A stretch of 64,000 nucleotides of DNA from Sitta carolinensis (taxonomy: Eukaryota; Chordata; Aves; Passeriformes; Sittidae): assembly GCA_032173965.1 (NCBI GenBank), contig CM063290.1:124001-188000 (forward strand), given 5' to 3'. Both the position numbers and the translations under genes were made by a program. Of the stretch, positions 1 to 12,381 are shown one piece after another. The notes beneath the pieces were generated by a model that was not told the origin of the DNA, did not search any database, and saw only the letters and a program-made list of their open reading frames with translations. The stretch's first letter is position 1; every line of letters begins with the position of its first letter.

Positions 1-3000
1 GGATAAGCCACATTCTTCAATGATTAAAAACATAAGATCCAGATAATCTTACCTGTTACCAGTATCTAAATGCACTACCCAGTGCCAAAGGTGTCTTTTT
101 TTGTTTTATTCAAGTTCTGTAGACAATTAGTATTGATCTCACTGAAAAATAAGAACAAAATTGGACCTGAAACATGGAACACTTAAAAGCCACCTAACAG
201 AAGTTTGCAATGGCACTTTTTTTGGGTATATATCCATTACAATGTGGTTGTGTCTGAAGCTTTAGGCATACAAAGCCACCTACATACTTCTATTAAAATA
301 TATGTGTTTTCAGTCACTTGGGAATTCTTAAAAAACGTCATTTGTGCTCTGAGCACTGACACAATTACACTCATTCTAAATTGCAATTACAATTTTGCAT
401 TGTATGGCAACTTAAAATTATCTGAAATATGCAGGATATCCTTTGCAGCTATTTTAATACTGGTCAGAAAAATTATGATTATTTTGGATAGAAGACTAAG
501 ATTCAAGATATGACTAAAGTATAGCAGTTTTCTTTTAACAACATAAAAATCTAAGTCTCATTCACCAGGAGTATGGTATAAGATAATTCACCAATTTTAA
601 TCATTATTCCCATTGGGCACTGTCAGAATATTTAATTTATTCACATTCCTACACATCTGGATTGAATGGAAGACTCTACTTCTCTCTAAATAACAAAGCC
701 AAAGTTGAGATTTTGAAATCTGCTCAAATCTGTGATGAAATTCTGGAGTTTCCCAGGCTGATGTCACATGTTTAAAATTATTTCTGTAGGGATTTTTTTT
801 TCCTTTGCCATGGATTTGCCATAGGCAGTGCTATGGAAAGATCAGCTTTCTTAAAAATGAGAAAATGTCTACCTCCTGTTAAAACACTTAAATTCAAAGT
901 CATTCCTTAGTAAATAAGGAACATTCATGTGTATGTAAGTTTTTGATTTATTTTTGTTCATATTTCCATTTGATTGAGGAAATGAAGAAACCACACAAGC
1001 AATACCCTCAAAATCTCCACATTTATTTAAGGGTAAAAATATAAGCTCTACTTTGCCTTACACCCCTGAATACTCTAATTTACTCTTCCTTGATTTGCAA
1101 AAGAACTGAATGTTTTTCTTAAGTCATATAAAAGTGAAAATATAACAAAAACTTCTGACATAATATTTTCCACTCCAACTTTTAATTGCATCTCCCCCAA
1201 ACCTTCGGATTATCTGTATGCCTAAGCACACTCCTCTTATTTTTTCTTAAGGAACTCAAAAAACTGACGAAAGTCCGTCAGCTTCTCAAGTCCGTATTAT
1301 GTTCAGAGGGTGTCTGAAAAGCAGGAACATCTCTCAGGATCTAAATAAAAAGACCCTATTTAATTTGTTAAATTACGAATCTGCAGTTTGGTGTCATGAA
1401 TATCCCTTTATTCTTTTAAATTATAGTACCTCATTTCTTGTATTGAGGATACTGAAATACTCTGACTGTTTTTAAAATCTCCAAAATTGCATTGAAAAGA
1501 TAAAGCCAACATTTTACTTCAAATATTTTCCTTGAAAGAAAAGAATAAACAAACCCTGGAATATTCTGACAAAAGGTCTCAAAAAGATCACACAGTGAGT
1601 CTGTACTTAACCCCCACAAACTCCATGCAGGAATTTCACAATTCCTGCATTTGAATGATGTGTGTCTACTGCCTGCTGCCCATGCTGCTGCTCTGGCTGC
1701 CTGCAAACCTCTGCAGCTAAACAAGAGCTGGTGCAGCCTCATTTGTCCTCTGCCACCCTCTATGGAATGCCCCTCTATCCATAAAGCAAACGATCAGGAA
1801 ATTGCAGTTTAGCAAGAGTCACTTTTATCTACACAAGTATTAATATACCCTAAAAAGCGAAGGTGTGGATGGGGCTCCACAGTATTTTACTATAAAACTG
1901 AGTGTCTACAGTGATTTCCAGCTGCAGTCTTTTAAATGAATGGCATTACTGTTCCAGACACAGAATCCTGATACTCTGGCAAAATGCACTGGCTGTAGGG
2001 GACAAATAATGCTTGAACTCTTACTGCAGGTTCAGCACTAACTCCTTCCAGCCAGGAGTTTATAAACTCAAATGGGCAGCTTTTCTCCTCATGTGCCTGG
2101 GGTGTTTTATGCCGGGATTTCAGCAGGCAGGACGTGCATTTCGTGTCCAGGAACTCTTGCACAAAAAAGGGCTTCCCACATTCCAGCCTGGTGCGAGCCT
2201 TGTCCTGGCCCTCCCCCTGCTCTTGTTGGGTGAACTCTGTGTTCTCAGCTGAATGGTCAGATTGCCTCAGACACCACCATCAGCATCATTGCTTATGTCT
2301 ATGTTTCAAGCCAGTTAATTAAAATTCTTTATAGGAATCTTGCTTCTGCTACCAGGCACAGCTCATAGCACCTCTTTTTAAAGACAAAATACTTAGGATT
2401 GAATCAGGTCTTAAATTGATTAGATCGAGGTTCGCTTTGCCTTACATCCAAAAGCCCTGTGTGAAACTGGCTGTTAAATTTGGAAATACAACTCACTGTT
2501 AGCCTTTAGTATTCTTAACAACAATTTCAAATTCATTAACTGCCCCTTTAAAAGCTGAACCACCAAGTTGCAGTTGATTCTGGCTATGGCAATGGAGAGG
2601 CCAGATTCTGGATTATGGGTAAAAAGGGTTGCAGGATCAGGCAGTTTAACAAGAACTACATTACATGCCTCTTTATTTAATTTAAGCCCCAAAATTAAGA
2701 GATGTCTGTGATAGAGTGGAAATATAAATTCACCGGATGGAATCACACAAAAAAAGGTAAATTAAAGAAGGATCCAGAGTTTTTAGGCAAGAAATCAGCA
2801 AGATTCTCTGAGATGTTTGGTAGGAGTACAAGTGGATTTTTACGTTTTCTTTCTTTTCCTTCTGTGCACAAACAACATCCACAAATCCATAAAAATGCAG
2901 GATTAACATTTAATATAAATGATATGTCACATATTTAAGTGCAGAGAAAAACAAGTGTGCAATGACACGGTCCTCATTTTATCATCATGCCTTTGTATCA

Positions 3001-4120
3001 CTCACTTCTGACAATCCACGCCACTTTGAACAATCTCCCAAAAGACTGGCCCCATTCTTAAATATAATGAACTACTTTATTACTTCTTGCAACTTAAAAG
3101 AAGCTAAGCAATTAAAATTTTGGATGCATTCTTGACATCTTACAAGAATAAATCAGCTACTCAAAACAATGCTAAAAATCAGCTAATCAAAAATTAGCTA
3201 AATCAAAACAATGAAGGCAGAATCTCAATATTGTCTTGAAACAGAATTAAATGACTGATATATTCTATTTTTTTTCTAAATAATTTACCCAAAGCTGACA
3301 TTTATTGTATGGTTTGTGTCTGTCATCAAATACTAAACACAGTATAATATAATATAAATATATTTCAACTAATAGGGATACATGCATTACTGCAAGACTG
3401 AAGTACATATTTCTGTCTCCTCTGGGTGTTCATTGTCTAAAAACTGGAGTGCTAAATACAACCAAATGCTGTTCATGCAACTGCAAATGAGCCAGGTGTC
3501 CACTTCATTGTGAATCCCTGAATATTCTCTGGGAATGAAAAAATAATTCTGTGAGAAAGTAAAAATACCTTTTAGCTGCTAATTTTAAACAGATTATTCT
3601 TTTTCATCTAATCATTATTGTCAAGAATGTTAGCCTGCCATTGTAGCAAGGTCAGGATACTTGGAAGAATATTAATAAGTTAGCATTGGGTGCTCATAGG
3701 TTCTCTCATACATTGCCTCAAGTCACATCTTACCAGACTGAAAGAAAAAAGTTTCTCTCTAAGTGTAAAGTGAAAAGAAAAACAGTGCAGCTATTAACAT
3801 GTATCAAATAGTACAGCTGAGTTCAGACCTGCGTGTCCAATATACCAGTCAGGCCCAGGTGCCTTTTTTACCCCAGGAAGACTTGATAGACTTTTTTCAG
3901 TAATTGCTTTTTGCAGTTAAGAACTTCTAAGATGGAAGGAGCAGGGTAGGCTCTGTCCACCATCACCATCAGGGTCTGTCTTTAACTAAAATTCCTTCAT
4001 TTAGAAATCCTGGCTTCACTCAGGGCATTAACAACCCCTCCTGATGTACTGGGCTTCGAACCAGGCCCTTTCAGAACAAAAAAATTACAATTTCAATATG
4101 GTCTAAGCAATGACAAGGGA
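1..4120. other. Intergenic region downstream of TM4SF18
   Basis: AT-rich sequence with no exon-like stretch. Open frames here are short, lack splice signals with matching phase, and resemble no family I know. No recognisable LINE end or tandem array was seen. The region lies beyond the predicted poly(A) site of TM4SF18, so it is read as intergenic; it could hide regulatory DNA that cannot be seen without alignment to other birds. Confidence 0.5.
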
Positions 4121-4143
4121 GTACGAAAGCAATTCTACAGCAG

Positions 4144-4149
4144 TTTATT
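4144..4149 (-). promoter_or_regulatory. Candidate poly(A) signal of TM4SF18
   Basis: AATAAA on the minus strand, about 310 bases past the stop codon of TM4SF18. A 25-base homopolymer (A on plus, T on minus, 4151-4175) sits directly upstream in the transcript. Cleavage would be expected near 4120-4135. It is the first canonical hexamer I see after the stop; a more distal site is possible. Confidence 0.5.
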
Positions 4150-4150
4150 T

Positions 4151-4175
4151 AAAAAAAAAAAAAAAAAAAAAAAAA
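4151..4175. repeat. Poly(A)/poly(T) homopolymer, 25 bp
   Basis: Uninterrupted A25 on the plus strand, inside the predicted 3' UTR of TM4SF18 (T25 in the transcript). No target-site duplication or retroposon body was seen beside it. Confidence 0.9.
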
Positions 4176-4459
4176 GTTGATTTCAATACAAAAGCAGTTC
4201 TATTGTATTCAAACATCCCTATTGTCACAACAAGTTGGAGGGTAAAAAAATAAAGTGTCCTTAACAGGTGCAACAGGACAGGTGAAGAAAAAGGTAGATG
4301 TCAGACAGTTAAAATGTAGTTCAACCAAAATAGAGAAGTGTGACAGATAGAGATTTAAGACAAGGCTTTTGTTTTCCTTTGTAGCACTCAAATCTACCAC
4401 TAGGGATTATGGAGAGGCCATTTCTCTCTTTTTCTGCAGCAACAATTTCCTTGCCATTT

Positions 4460-7400
4460 TCAGAGAATCCCAGCCTGAAAGGAAAAAACAAAGTGCTAAT
4501 CTTTCTCATCATTGCTGTGAAAGCCTAACATTAATAAGAATGTCCGTAAATTGAATGTTAGAACAAAGATGTTCAGCAACATCTGCTGACATAAGAGTAA
4601 TGGACTTGGCATCAGTCTTAATTTCCTAACTACTCATTTTTCTTAGTCCTAGTCAGAGTGAGCAGCCACCAACCTCTGTATACCACAAGAAATTAGTGGA
4701 TTTAGCAAAAAAACAAATGTATTATCAGTACATATTCTCTTTAAAAAATATGCAGTAGCATAGAGAATGCATAAACCAAAAGGGTAGGTCCCCAACTGAG
4801 TGAAATTGCTGAAGCTACAGCGACATGGAGATGCTGAAGAAATTCATCTCAGATGTTTTGTTACCTGTGCAAAAACAGAATAGGTCCCGCAGAGTGTTCG
4901 TTTCAACTCAGCAGCCACTTTGAGAATGCAGATGATCAACTGCAATCCACTGAGAGCTATCAAAATTGAGAGTAAAATGACATTCCACTCCACTATGTTG
5001 GCAGGTTCTGTGCACTTAGACCAGGCAGGGTAATCTGTGAGGTACCTATTAGAGAAAGAGCAGACTGAAGTAAGAAGAATGTTTTCTGATGACTGATTCC
5101 ATGAACAATTTCTTCCAGAAGAGTTAAACCAATGTTCCTTACCCCCCAGCAGTATCTTTGAAAATGTAATTCCATCCACTTGATGAATTGCAGAAAGGGC
5201 CTTGAATCAAATGCAGAGTAAAACTGATGCAGCTGTATCCGAGAAAGCAATTCCAAGCAGGGCTAGTACAACAGAAATAAAACTCTAAAAGAGAGAGAGA
5301 AGTATTACCTTGTGGGGACAGTGTCAACAGGAAATATGATCATTCAGTCTATCTAGCTACTTCCTTGGGGCTGAATTTCATATTTGATTTTCCCAGTCTT
5401 CAAAATTCAGAAAGAAAAATAACAGATAAGAATAATAAGAATACAAATACAAAATGAAGATTAAGATGAGTTTAAGACAGTTCTACAACTGTAAGTTATA
5501 TATTATTTGGGTGGGGTTTTAAACTTGCATTTTTGTAAAGTTGTTTCCCAAAATACCAGAGAAACACAACTGTGTATCAAATACTTATTCATCCCAGATA
5601 GGGTGAATTGGGTCATTTCTGAAAAAAAACCCACTTCCAAATAATACAGGCAAAGGGATGAAGCTATTTATATTTGGTGCTTCATTCTGTGCTATTTTAT
5701 TTTACAAGAATTTGGGGAAGTGTGTGTCTAATTTTCTTTCATCCTGCTTAATGCTTCAGAAGAAAGAAGCTACCCTTTCTGTGACCTTGCAATGCAGTTT
5801 AGAATCCTCCGTGAAAGGATGTGGAAACAGGGCAGTAGAGAGGGCAGCAGGATGTGCTGGAAACACAGGAGCAGGAAGGCATTCGAAACAAATGCTAAGG
5901 AGATGCACAGAAATAAAACCCAGACTCACCCTGTAGGTTTTGTTACAGCTCTCACTCTGGCAGCACCGATAGAACACACTACACTCCAGTGTTATTAGAA
6001 CTACTGCCAAAAGAAGGATCTGCAAGAGGACATCATAAGGTCAGTAAGGTGACTGCAGATACTAAGCCAAAGTCTACTTCACCTTTGGAAGGCAGGGACT
6101 GCATCTCTTCTTCTGTCTTGATATTGTAAAGCTGATCCATAGGACAGCACAGTTACTCAGGGCACACATGGACCTGGAGTGGTTTTACTAGGCTGCTGCT
6201 GTACTGGTGTCATGTACTCGAAAGACAAGAGTACAGCATCTCTCATCACAGGAAAGTGCTATGAGCTTGGGCACAGCTACACCAGTGAAGCTGAAACAGT
6301 AAAACCAAGTTCACAACCAAAAGAATCAATAGCAGTCAAAAGAAGGATATTTTATTGATACAAACACATCATGCCTTGCTGACACAGGCACACAAATCAG
6401 GGTGTTGCCTTCCTTATCAACACACTTACACTAGAAAAAGTTAGTAATGCAAACTTTTGATTAAATTCACCCAGACTTTCATTTGTTTGTCAAGTATCCA
6501 TACTGATTTTTTCAGAATATTGGATTATTTAAGCCTGATCCTAGAATAATTTTGATAAAAAACATCTGGGCTCCAGAACCACAAACTGCCATTCAGAGAG
6601 ACACAGGTTTGAAAAGGAAAGTATGAGAAGAGAATATTTCTGAATCACAACACTTTCCTCTCACATGCTGCTGATTGGTGTGTAACAGAATGATACATAC
6701 ATTTTTAATAAATTGGTAATTATCTTAAGGCTAAAAATGCTTCAAAATATCAGTATCACCATTGCCGTTAACTTTTTCATACATTTGCAACTGTTTTTCT
6801 GTTTGAATCCTCTGTCTGGTAGTTCTTCTCTTCTGCTAGAACAGAAGATTTTTCTTCTGCTTTAAAGAGAATACACAATTTCAAAAGAGTGTCTAACATT
6901 TTAATACTAGTTCAGCACCCTCATAAAAAAACCCCTCATTTTTGCAGATAAACCCTTTTTAAGCACTGATCGTGTGCAATGCACTTTGATCACATAACTG
7001 CTTTCTGTTCCTGAGACTACAGCTCTTTATGAACATGGTGAATAGCAGGAGCAGTGGGCAACTCCATGGTAGTTTATCAGTGCAGATGAGCATACTGCAA
7101 GTGTAACGACAGGGAAAATCCTACTATGCTAACCACAGTGAGACAATTCTCTGTATTTAGTCTGACAACAGTAGTACCTGACGCACTGTGAGCTCTGTTC
7201 AGTCTTGTAAATAGTGGAGTGCATACAGCTCTTAATAAACATCTGAACCATTAAGAGAAGCGTGTTTTTTTTTTTTTCCTTCATTTGGGGAAAAGAGCTG
7301 TAATTCAGCCTCCACAGGTGATTAAATCAACGTAGTATTTGCCTCCATATACAAGCATAAATTACATATAAAGAAGAAGACAGCAGGAAAAAAACCCCGA

Positions 7401-7794
7401 CACACTCTGCAAAATCATTTGCACTTAATAACATACATAATTTGTCACTCAGTTTGCTAACACTTTTTTCAGTTTGATTTAGTTTTTCTGCCTAGAGTGG
7501 TTTTTGTTGTAGCAATCCATATACTGTTTCTTAAAAGCGATTACATTGCTGAAGAGTAATCCAAAATTATTTGCTGTAGAAAGCAATTCATTAAAAATCC
7601 ATAGACTGAGCACTTACCATCACACCTGAGAAACAGATCCCTTCAAAATACCACTCATGGTTGGGGAGCTGGTAACTGGCAGCATGCAGAGCTTTCCCGT
7701 TTGGAAAGTATAGGAGGATGTTCACAACAATACTCCAAAGTGCAAGAGGTACCAGCAGGCAACTCAAACAGCTTCCACATGTCTCCAAAGCCAT
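4460..7794 (-). CDS. TM4SF18: TM4SF18, L6-family four-pass membrane protein, with a one-base frameshift in exon 3
   Basis: Five coding exons on the minus strand: 7618-7794, 5930-6019, 5143-5284, 4865-5045, 4460-4474. All introns are GT-AG and phases are 0, 0, 2, 0 as in the two sister genes here. Exon 1 starts with MALETCGSCLSCLL and carries the family motif NILLYFPNG after TM1. Exon 2 gives TM2 and a short cysteine-containing loop (CCQSESC). Exon 3 gives TM3 (LGIAFS, then GYSCIS) and QGPF. Exon 4 gives EPANIVEWN and TM4, and exon 5 ends in AGIL. The CCQSE.C loop, LGIAFSGY and the FEGICFSG segment point to TM4SF18 rather than TM4SF1. Exon 3 is 142 bp where 143 keeps frame; with one base restored the product is 201 residues, the length I recall for human TM4SF18. 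As written, translation stops after about 114 residues, before the large outer loop and TM4. The outer loop has one NSS sequon. Biochemical function of the protein is little known. The frameshift is either an assembly error or a real lesion. Confidence 0.9.
5238..5244 (-). other. TM4SF18: One-base deletion (frameshift) in TM4SF18 exon 3
   Basis: On the minus strand the frame reads LLGIAF up to TTC TC, and the expected GGA TAC (GY of the TM3 motif SGY) follows one base too early. Upstream sequence is open in one frame and downstream sequence (GYSCIS to the exon end) in the next, both matching the family. The missing base lies at the 5240/5241 junction, beside a GG dinucleotide, so loss of one G from a GGG run is a simple explanation. 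The shifted frame ends in TGA ten codons later. Confidence 0.85.
6020..7617 (-). other. TM4SF18 intron 1 and other TM4SF18 introns
   Basis: Intron 1 is 1.6 kb; introns 2, 3 and 4 are 5285-5929, 5046-5142 and 4475-4864. Nothing recognisable was seen in them apart from splice sites and short homopolymers such as the T run near 7268. Confidence 0.6.
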
Positions 7795-7854
7795 CTCTCA
7801 AGAACTCTGGAAGTTTTGTTCTTCTAAGCTAACAAAAGTTTACAAGACTTTCAA

Positions 7855-7862
7855 TTTAAAAA
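7855..7862 (-). promoter_or_regulatory. TATA-like element upstream of TM4SF18
   Basis: TTTTTAAA on the minus strand about 60 bases before the TM4SF18 start codon, which would place the transcript start roughly 30 bases before the ATG. It is a weak match in AT-rich DNA and the only core-promoter candidate I can point to. Confidence 0.3.
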
Positions 7863-7869
7863 GCGTTTT

Positions 7870-10800
7870 GACTTCCCCCACTTGATTCAGTCATTTCATA
7901 TTCACAGGAATCAGTGACTGGGGTGTGATTCCAGGGACAGAAGTGCTTAACAGTTAGCAGAACAACAGATGAATATCACAGTGTAAACTCACTGTCCTGT
8001 TTTAAGCCCATCTTTAAGTAGCCATTTCCCTTCTAAAAGATCCTCCTTTGTGATCTTCCAAATGAAGTATGTCTGGGAGTCAGAATCAGGAAGGAACTTC
8101 AACGCTCTCATTTCCTACTGACTGCTCAAAAATATCCTCCTCCCTATGACACAAGCTGCAACACAGTTTGTGACAGAAGCAAGGTTTTTCAACCTTATTG
8201 CAGCATGGGGAAGGGAGCTGTAAAAAGATAAATATGCCCAGTCTCCAAACAGAAGGCCACACTTTGCCTCATATTACAGAGATTTATTAAGAGAACCCTT
8301 AAGGGGAACCAGTGTGTTACTGACTTGCAACAGCAGGCTGAGTCTGGGCCATCTTGCAGAGAGTATAGAAACCCAAATAACACCAGCCAGAAACTGCAAG
8401 GCAGACTTATTTGCACAATTTTAACCAATTACTCCTTCCCGCATCATTATGTGGCTCCAGTGCTTTGCAAATTCAATCCTGCTTTTTCTCCAATTGTTTC
8501 ATTCTGTGCTTATAGCTGAGCTTGCACAGCTACAGACCTGACTTATGTACACGTGACTTCTTGTGGGGGACAAAAAGTCTGGCTGTTGTTTGGAAATGCC
8601 TGCTGTTTGCACCGTGCAAAGCCAAAGTCGAACAGTTTTCCCATTGTCACTTCTCATCATTGCCCAACCCCTGAGCACCTAAACACTATCTCAGCAACAC
8701 AGAGCCAGGGCAGTTTGAACACCTGCAGCACAACCCAAGCCTTCAGTCTACACCTCTGTGAGTCGTCAGAAAAGTAACTCAAGAATGACCTTAAGCTTTA
8801 CTCAATAGGAAAGTTGTCGTCAGAGAAAAAAACCCCAAAACCCAAGCCCCACCCCCCCAAAAAAAAAACAACAAAACACCAAACCAACAAAACAAAAACA
8901 AAAGAAAGGGCTCTATCAAAAGCAGGAAGGCTGATTTTAGAAGCAATGACATCACAACATATTTTCCTGTGTTTCCTCATGAGCTGTTTCAGGCTCTTCA
9001 CACGAGGCTTCTCTCATCCTCTCATCAAAGCTGTTGGGGTGGCATGCTGTAACTAATTCCATACTATCGCTTAACATGAGATCACACGAGGAAATGAGCA
9101 TGGTGGTACTCACACAATTGCACCATTTTTCTGTTCTCTGCTGTGACTCTCCTCTTTTTCTAGGAGTTTTCATTTTGAAGTCTTCATTCTTGATCATCCT
9201 GGTTTACTCTCTCATCACTATGGACAATTTTTAGGTGTCTCTCTAATCAGAATTAGTAGGAAACCTGCTTTTCCAGATTCATAGGCAGAGACAGAACTCA
9301 TGTCATCAACACTATGCCACAGAGAGCAGAGAAAACAGCTGCATTAAAATCACACACATCCAATCCCCATGACTGATTTTTTAAATAAAAAATTCAAAGA
9401 TCATATAATTGGCTGAAATACTTTCTTAAAAGCAAAGGCAAGCATCTTATTTTGTAATCAATTTTGATGCTATTACCATTATAACCTATTGTGATTAAAA
9501 GAAGCTAACTTGGGAAATGATGACTGAAGCAGCATTTATTCTGCAGTACAGCAGTCTGCTTCATGACTTTGTGTTTAAACTGAGTCTGCAAATACCAAAT
9601 CACAGTGTGGTAATTTTTCTGGCACACACTGCCACTACAACAGGAAACAACTATTTTATACTAAGAATGAAGCAAACCTGTAAGCCAGTTTCTCAAACAT
9701 CTTGCCAAGTGTTGCAAGCACTGCTTTTCCATTGCGGTCATTATTCATGAGTTGATTCCAAGCCTGTTACCGAAAAGTCTTGTTTACTCTGTGAGTGACT
9801 TCTCTGCCAGCTGAAATCAATCATTTCTTCACAATGTAACTGATAAATCTCTCAAAACATTGTTTTATGAACCTGGGAACAAAATAATCCAGCTGGCCAT
9901 TTTTTACACAACAATATAAATAGTGAGCAGTAATGCTGAGCATTAGGGCTACAGGGGTCTATTGGTGCTGCATGCATTTGTGCTGAAGTTTCAAGTCTAA
10001 ATCCTAGACATCATTCTGTCTATTTGAATTCATAAAATTGTTTCAGTTCTTTAGTGTGCATCAGAAAAACAAATTACCATTATGCAAGAATAAAGGCAAA
10101 AAAATCTTTAAGTTGAAGGTTATTATATATTATTCCATTGAAGACTCTCTTTTCCACACTCTCTCCTTCCCCTCCCCATTTAAACTTTCAGATATTTTTT
10201 CAAACACTGTATCTTCACACACAAAGACACTGTACCACACAGCTGCAAGGAATTTTGTGTGTATAAATATGTGCATGGACGTATTTTCCTTCCTCCCTCC
10301 CACAGCAGGGCAGGACAGAGATAGACACTACAAAGAAATGGCATTAAATGGCATTTAAGTCCTTCGACTACTTCTACGTATTTAGGGATGAGTAAATACT
10401 CTTGCAAAATTCAGGTGTCCTGAGATTCTAGACACAAACTCTTTTCATCTGATAATTCTTTTGCTGGTGTAGATAGATGTGAACAATTTTATTTTCACAG
10501 TTCACTTCTCTTTTTTCAGGTGTGTATTTGTACAGGCCAGACTGTGCAGACAGCCTGACATACCTGAAGTTTCTGGCTATCTTTAAAAACCACCCTCCCA
10601 GTTACAAATAGCCTAAGGATGTGCTGACACCCATGGGAACTCCTTTTTCTCATATGAATAGAAACTAACTTGCTTGGTTTTAAAGACAATATGAACAGCT
10701 AAATTCCAAAACTGAGCCTCATTCTTTTGAAATAAAGATCATGTCACATTTTGGTTTTCACTTGAAAAAATGCCATTGCCAGCAGCAACGCTGCCATGCT

Positions 10801-11450
10801 GGCTTTGCCAGCAATTCTGCTGGCAGCACATTATTCAGATGTACTTGCAATGAAACATTCACTCTAATGTGCAACAAGCTACACTTCAGAGGTTCTTACC
10901 CAGAACCTTGCAGTAATGCCTTCAGGCTGATAACTGGTGAAATCAGGTATTTCAGATTGATCTGCTTTTGCTGACCTGAATTTGGACTGTATTCCTTGAA
11001 CACTGTGAGGCCTTAGGGCCTGCTGAGTGAGGTAAAACACAGGAGTCATGCCCACATCTTGCTTTATCTCAGGCCTGTAATAGAGCAATCAGGAGACGAC
11101 CCCACTTGGGAGTGCAGGAGGGGCTCAGCTGGGCTGTGCAGGGACCCCCTCAGCTCCCTGGCTGAGAACTGCCAGCCCTGACCCAGGACTGAGACTCCAC
11201 CTGTGCTGTTTTATCTGTCCCAGAGCTCTTGTTGAACCCTTATTGATGAACAAACACCTGTTTCAGTCAAATGAGCCAAACCAAGCAAGGAAGTAGTTCC
11301 TGCTCTGGCAGAGCCTGCTGGAGAGGAAGAACAGGCTATAACCTGGCTGCATTAAATCTACATTCTCATGCCACCACTGCCCCTTACTCCAAGACCATGC
11401 AAGCAGTGTTCCAGCATGGTCAGGGAAGGAATCACTGACACCTCCTGGGT
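7870..11450. other. Intergenic region between TM4SF18 and TM4SF1
   Basis: No coding exon was recognised. Contents are an A/C-only simple repeat (8826-8907) and a somewhat GC-richer patch near 11090-11220. The two flanking genes are head-to-tail on the minus strand, so this holds the TM4SF18 promoter side and the distal end of TM4SF1. Confidence 0.5.
8826..8907. repeat. A/C-rich simple repeat
   Basis: About 80 bases built almost only of A and C (runs of CCCCACCCC, AAAAAAAA and ACAAAA). It opens a spurious Lys/Pro/Thr-rich frame on plus and a Phe/Gly-rich frame on minus; neither has coding character. Confidence 0.8.
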
Positions 11451-11466
11451 ATTTTTAATACAAATC

Positions 11467-11633
11467 TTTATTTGTGAAATACAGGGGAAGCTCAGAAAAA
11501 TCCTGAAAAGCCCCGGTCATCCACATTTTACTGCTTCTCTGGTTTTGGTCCAGCTGACCAAAACCTTTTATCCAGGCCAGGCTAGATTTGGTTTGTGTTC
11601 ATCCCAAGATTGGAATGAAAGAGCGACTTTATT
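11467..11633 (-). promoter_or_regulatory. Candidate poly(A) signals of TM4SF1
   Basis: Two AATAAA hexamers on the minus strand, at 11628-11633 and 11467-11472, lie 0.7-0.9 kb past the predicted stop. Either would give a 3' UTR of ordinary length. The choice cannot be made from sequence alone. Confidence 0.4.
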
Positions 11634-12345
11634 GGGAAAACAGGACAAAGTACAGAGCTGTTGTGTCAGGAGAAAGAGAAAAATAAATAAAGCCACTTTA
11701 GTGACATGTGTTAAGTCAGTTGCCTTAACAAGATGAAATTCAAAGATATTGAGGATACATATTGCCTGTCGGTTCAGGCAGGTTAGTGGAAAACCTGCAT
11801 GTGACTCCATCAACAAAGGCCCCAAGTCAGTTAAATTCGTGGCAACAGCACAGTTTGACAACAATGTGTATTTAAGTATGAGTGGAATGCTTAAAAAAAA
11901 AAAAAATCCACTGTATATTCATTACAGCACACACTTGCACCGATGTCAATGCATTGTCAGGTTTCTAGCAAACGTATGTCTGCAGGGGGAAACAAAAAGA
12001 AAGAGACATTTTAATTGAAAGAATGCTAATATTGTATCCAACTAAAGATGCTAATATTATCCTGACCACATTTAGAAAACCATAGCACAGCTCTTCTCTA
12101 CTGCAGTTAGAGCAAGGAAGAAAGGAGGAAGGAAAGAGTAATGGCTTTGAAAGAGTCCAAACACTCACCTACATAATTAAAAATGTGAAACACATGCTTA
12201 TATACAGTGTGTGATATAAATTTTATCTGGTTCATACTTTTAGCCATGGTGATTCCAACACTACCACTCTGATACTGATTTTGAAATATGTCCAAGCTAT
12301 TTAACAAGGCTTTAAAGAAATTTGGAGAAAATTTTCTTTCCTCAT

Positions 12346-12381
12346 TCAAAGAGAGTTCACCTTCGAAACCGGGAGTTGTTG
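12346..12381 (-). CDS. TM4SF1: Tentative last coding exon of TM4SF1
   Basis: After SHEE at the end of exon 4 and a GTAAGT donor, the first in-phase acceptor (CTTCTTAAG) about 105 bases downstream opens [11 protein letters not shown] and a stop. Mammalian TM4SF1 ends in a shorter tail. The acceptor has a weak pyrimidine tract, so another distal exon is possible, but I found no better short exon ending in a stop before 11.4 kb. Confidence 0.45.
   Translation of the reverse strand, partial: QQLPVSKVNSL

Noticed and set aside
4151..4175. A25 as the tail of a processed retrocopy
   Set aside because: No retrocopy body or target-site duplication next to it; it lies in the TM4SF18 3' UTR as T25.
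8814..9056. Lys/Pro/Thr-rich plus frame and its Phe/Gly-rich minus partner
   Set aside because: Driven by the A/C-only simple repeat at 8826-8907.
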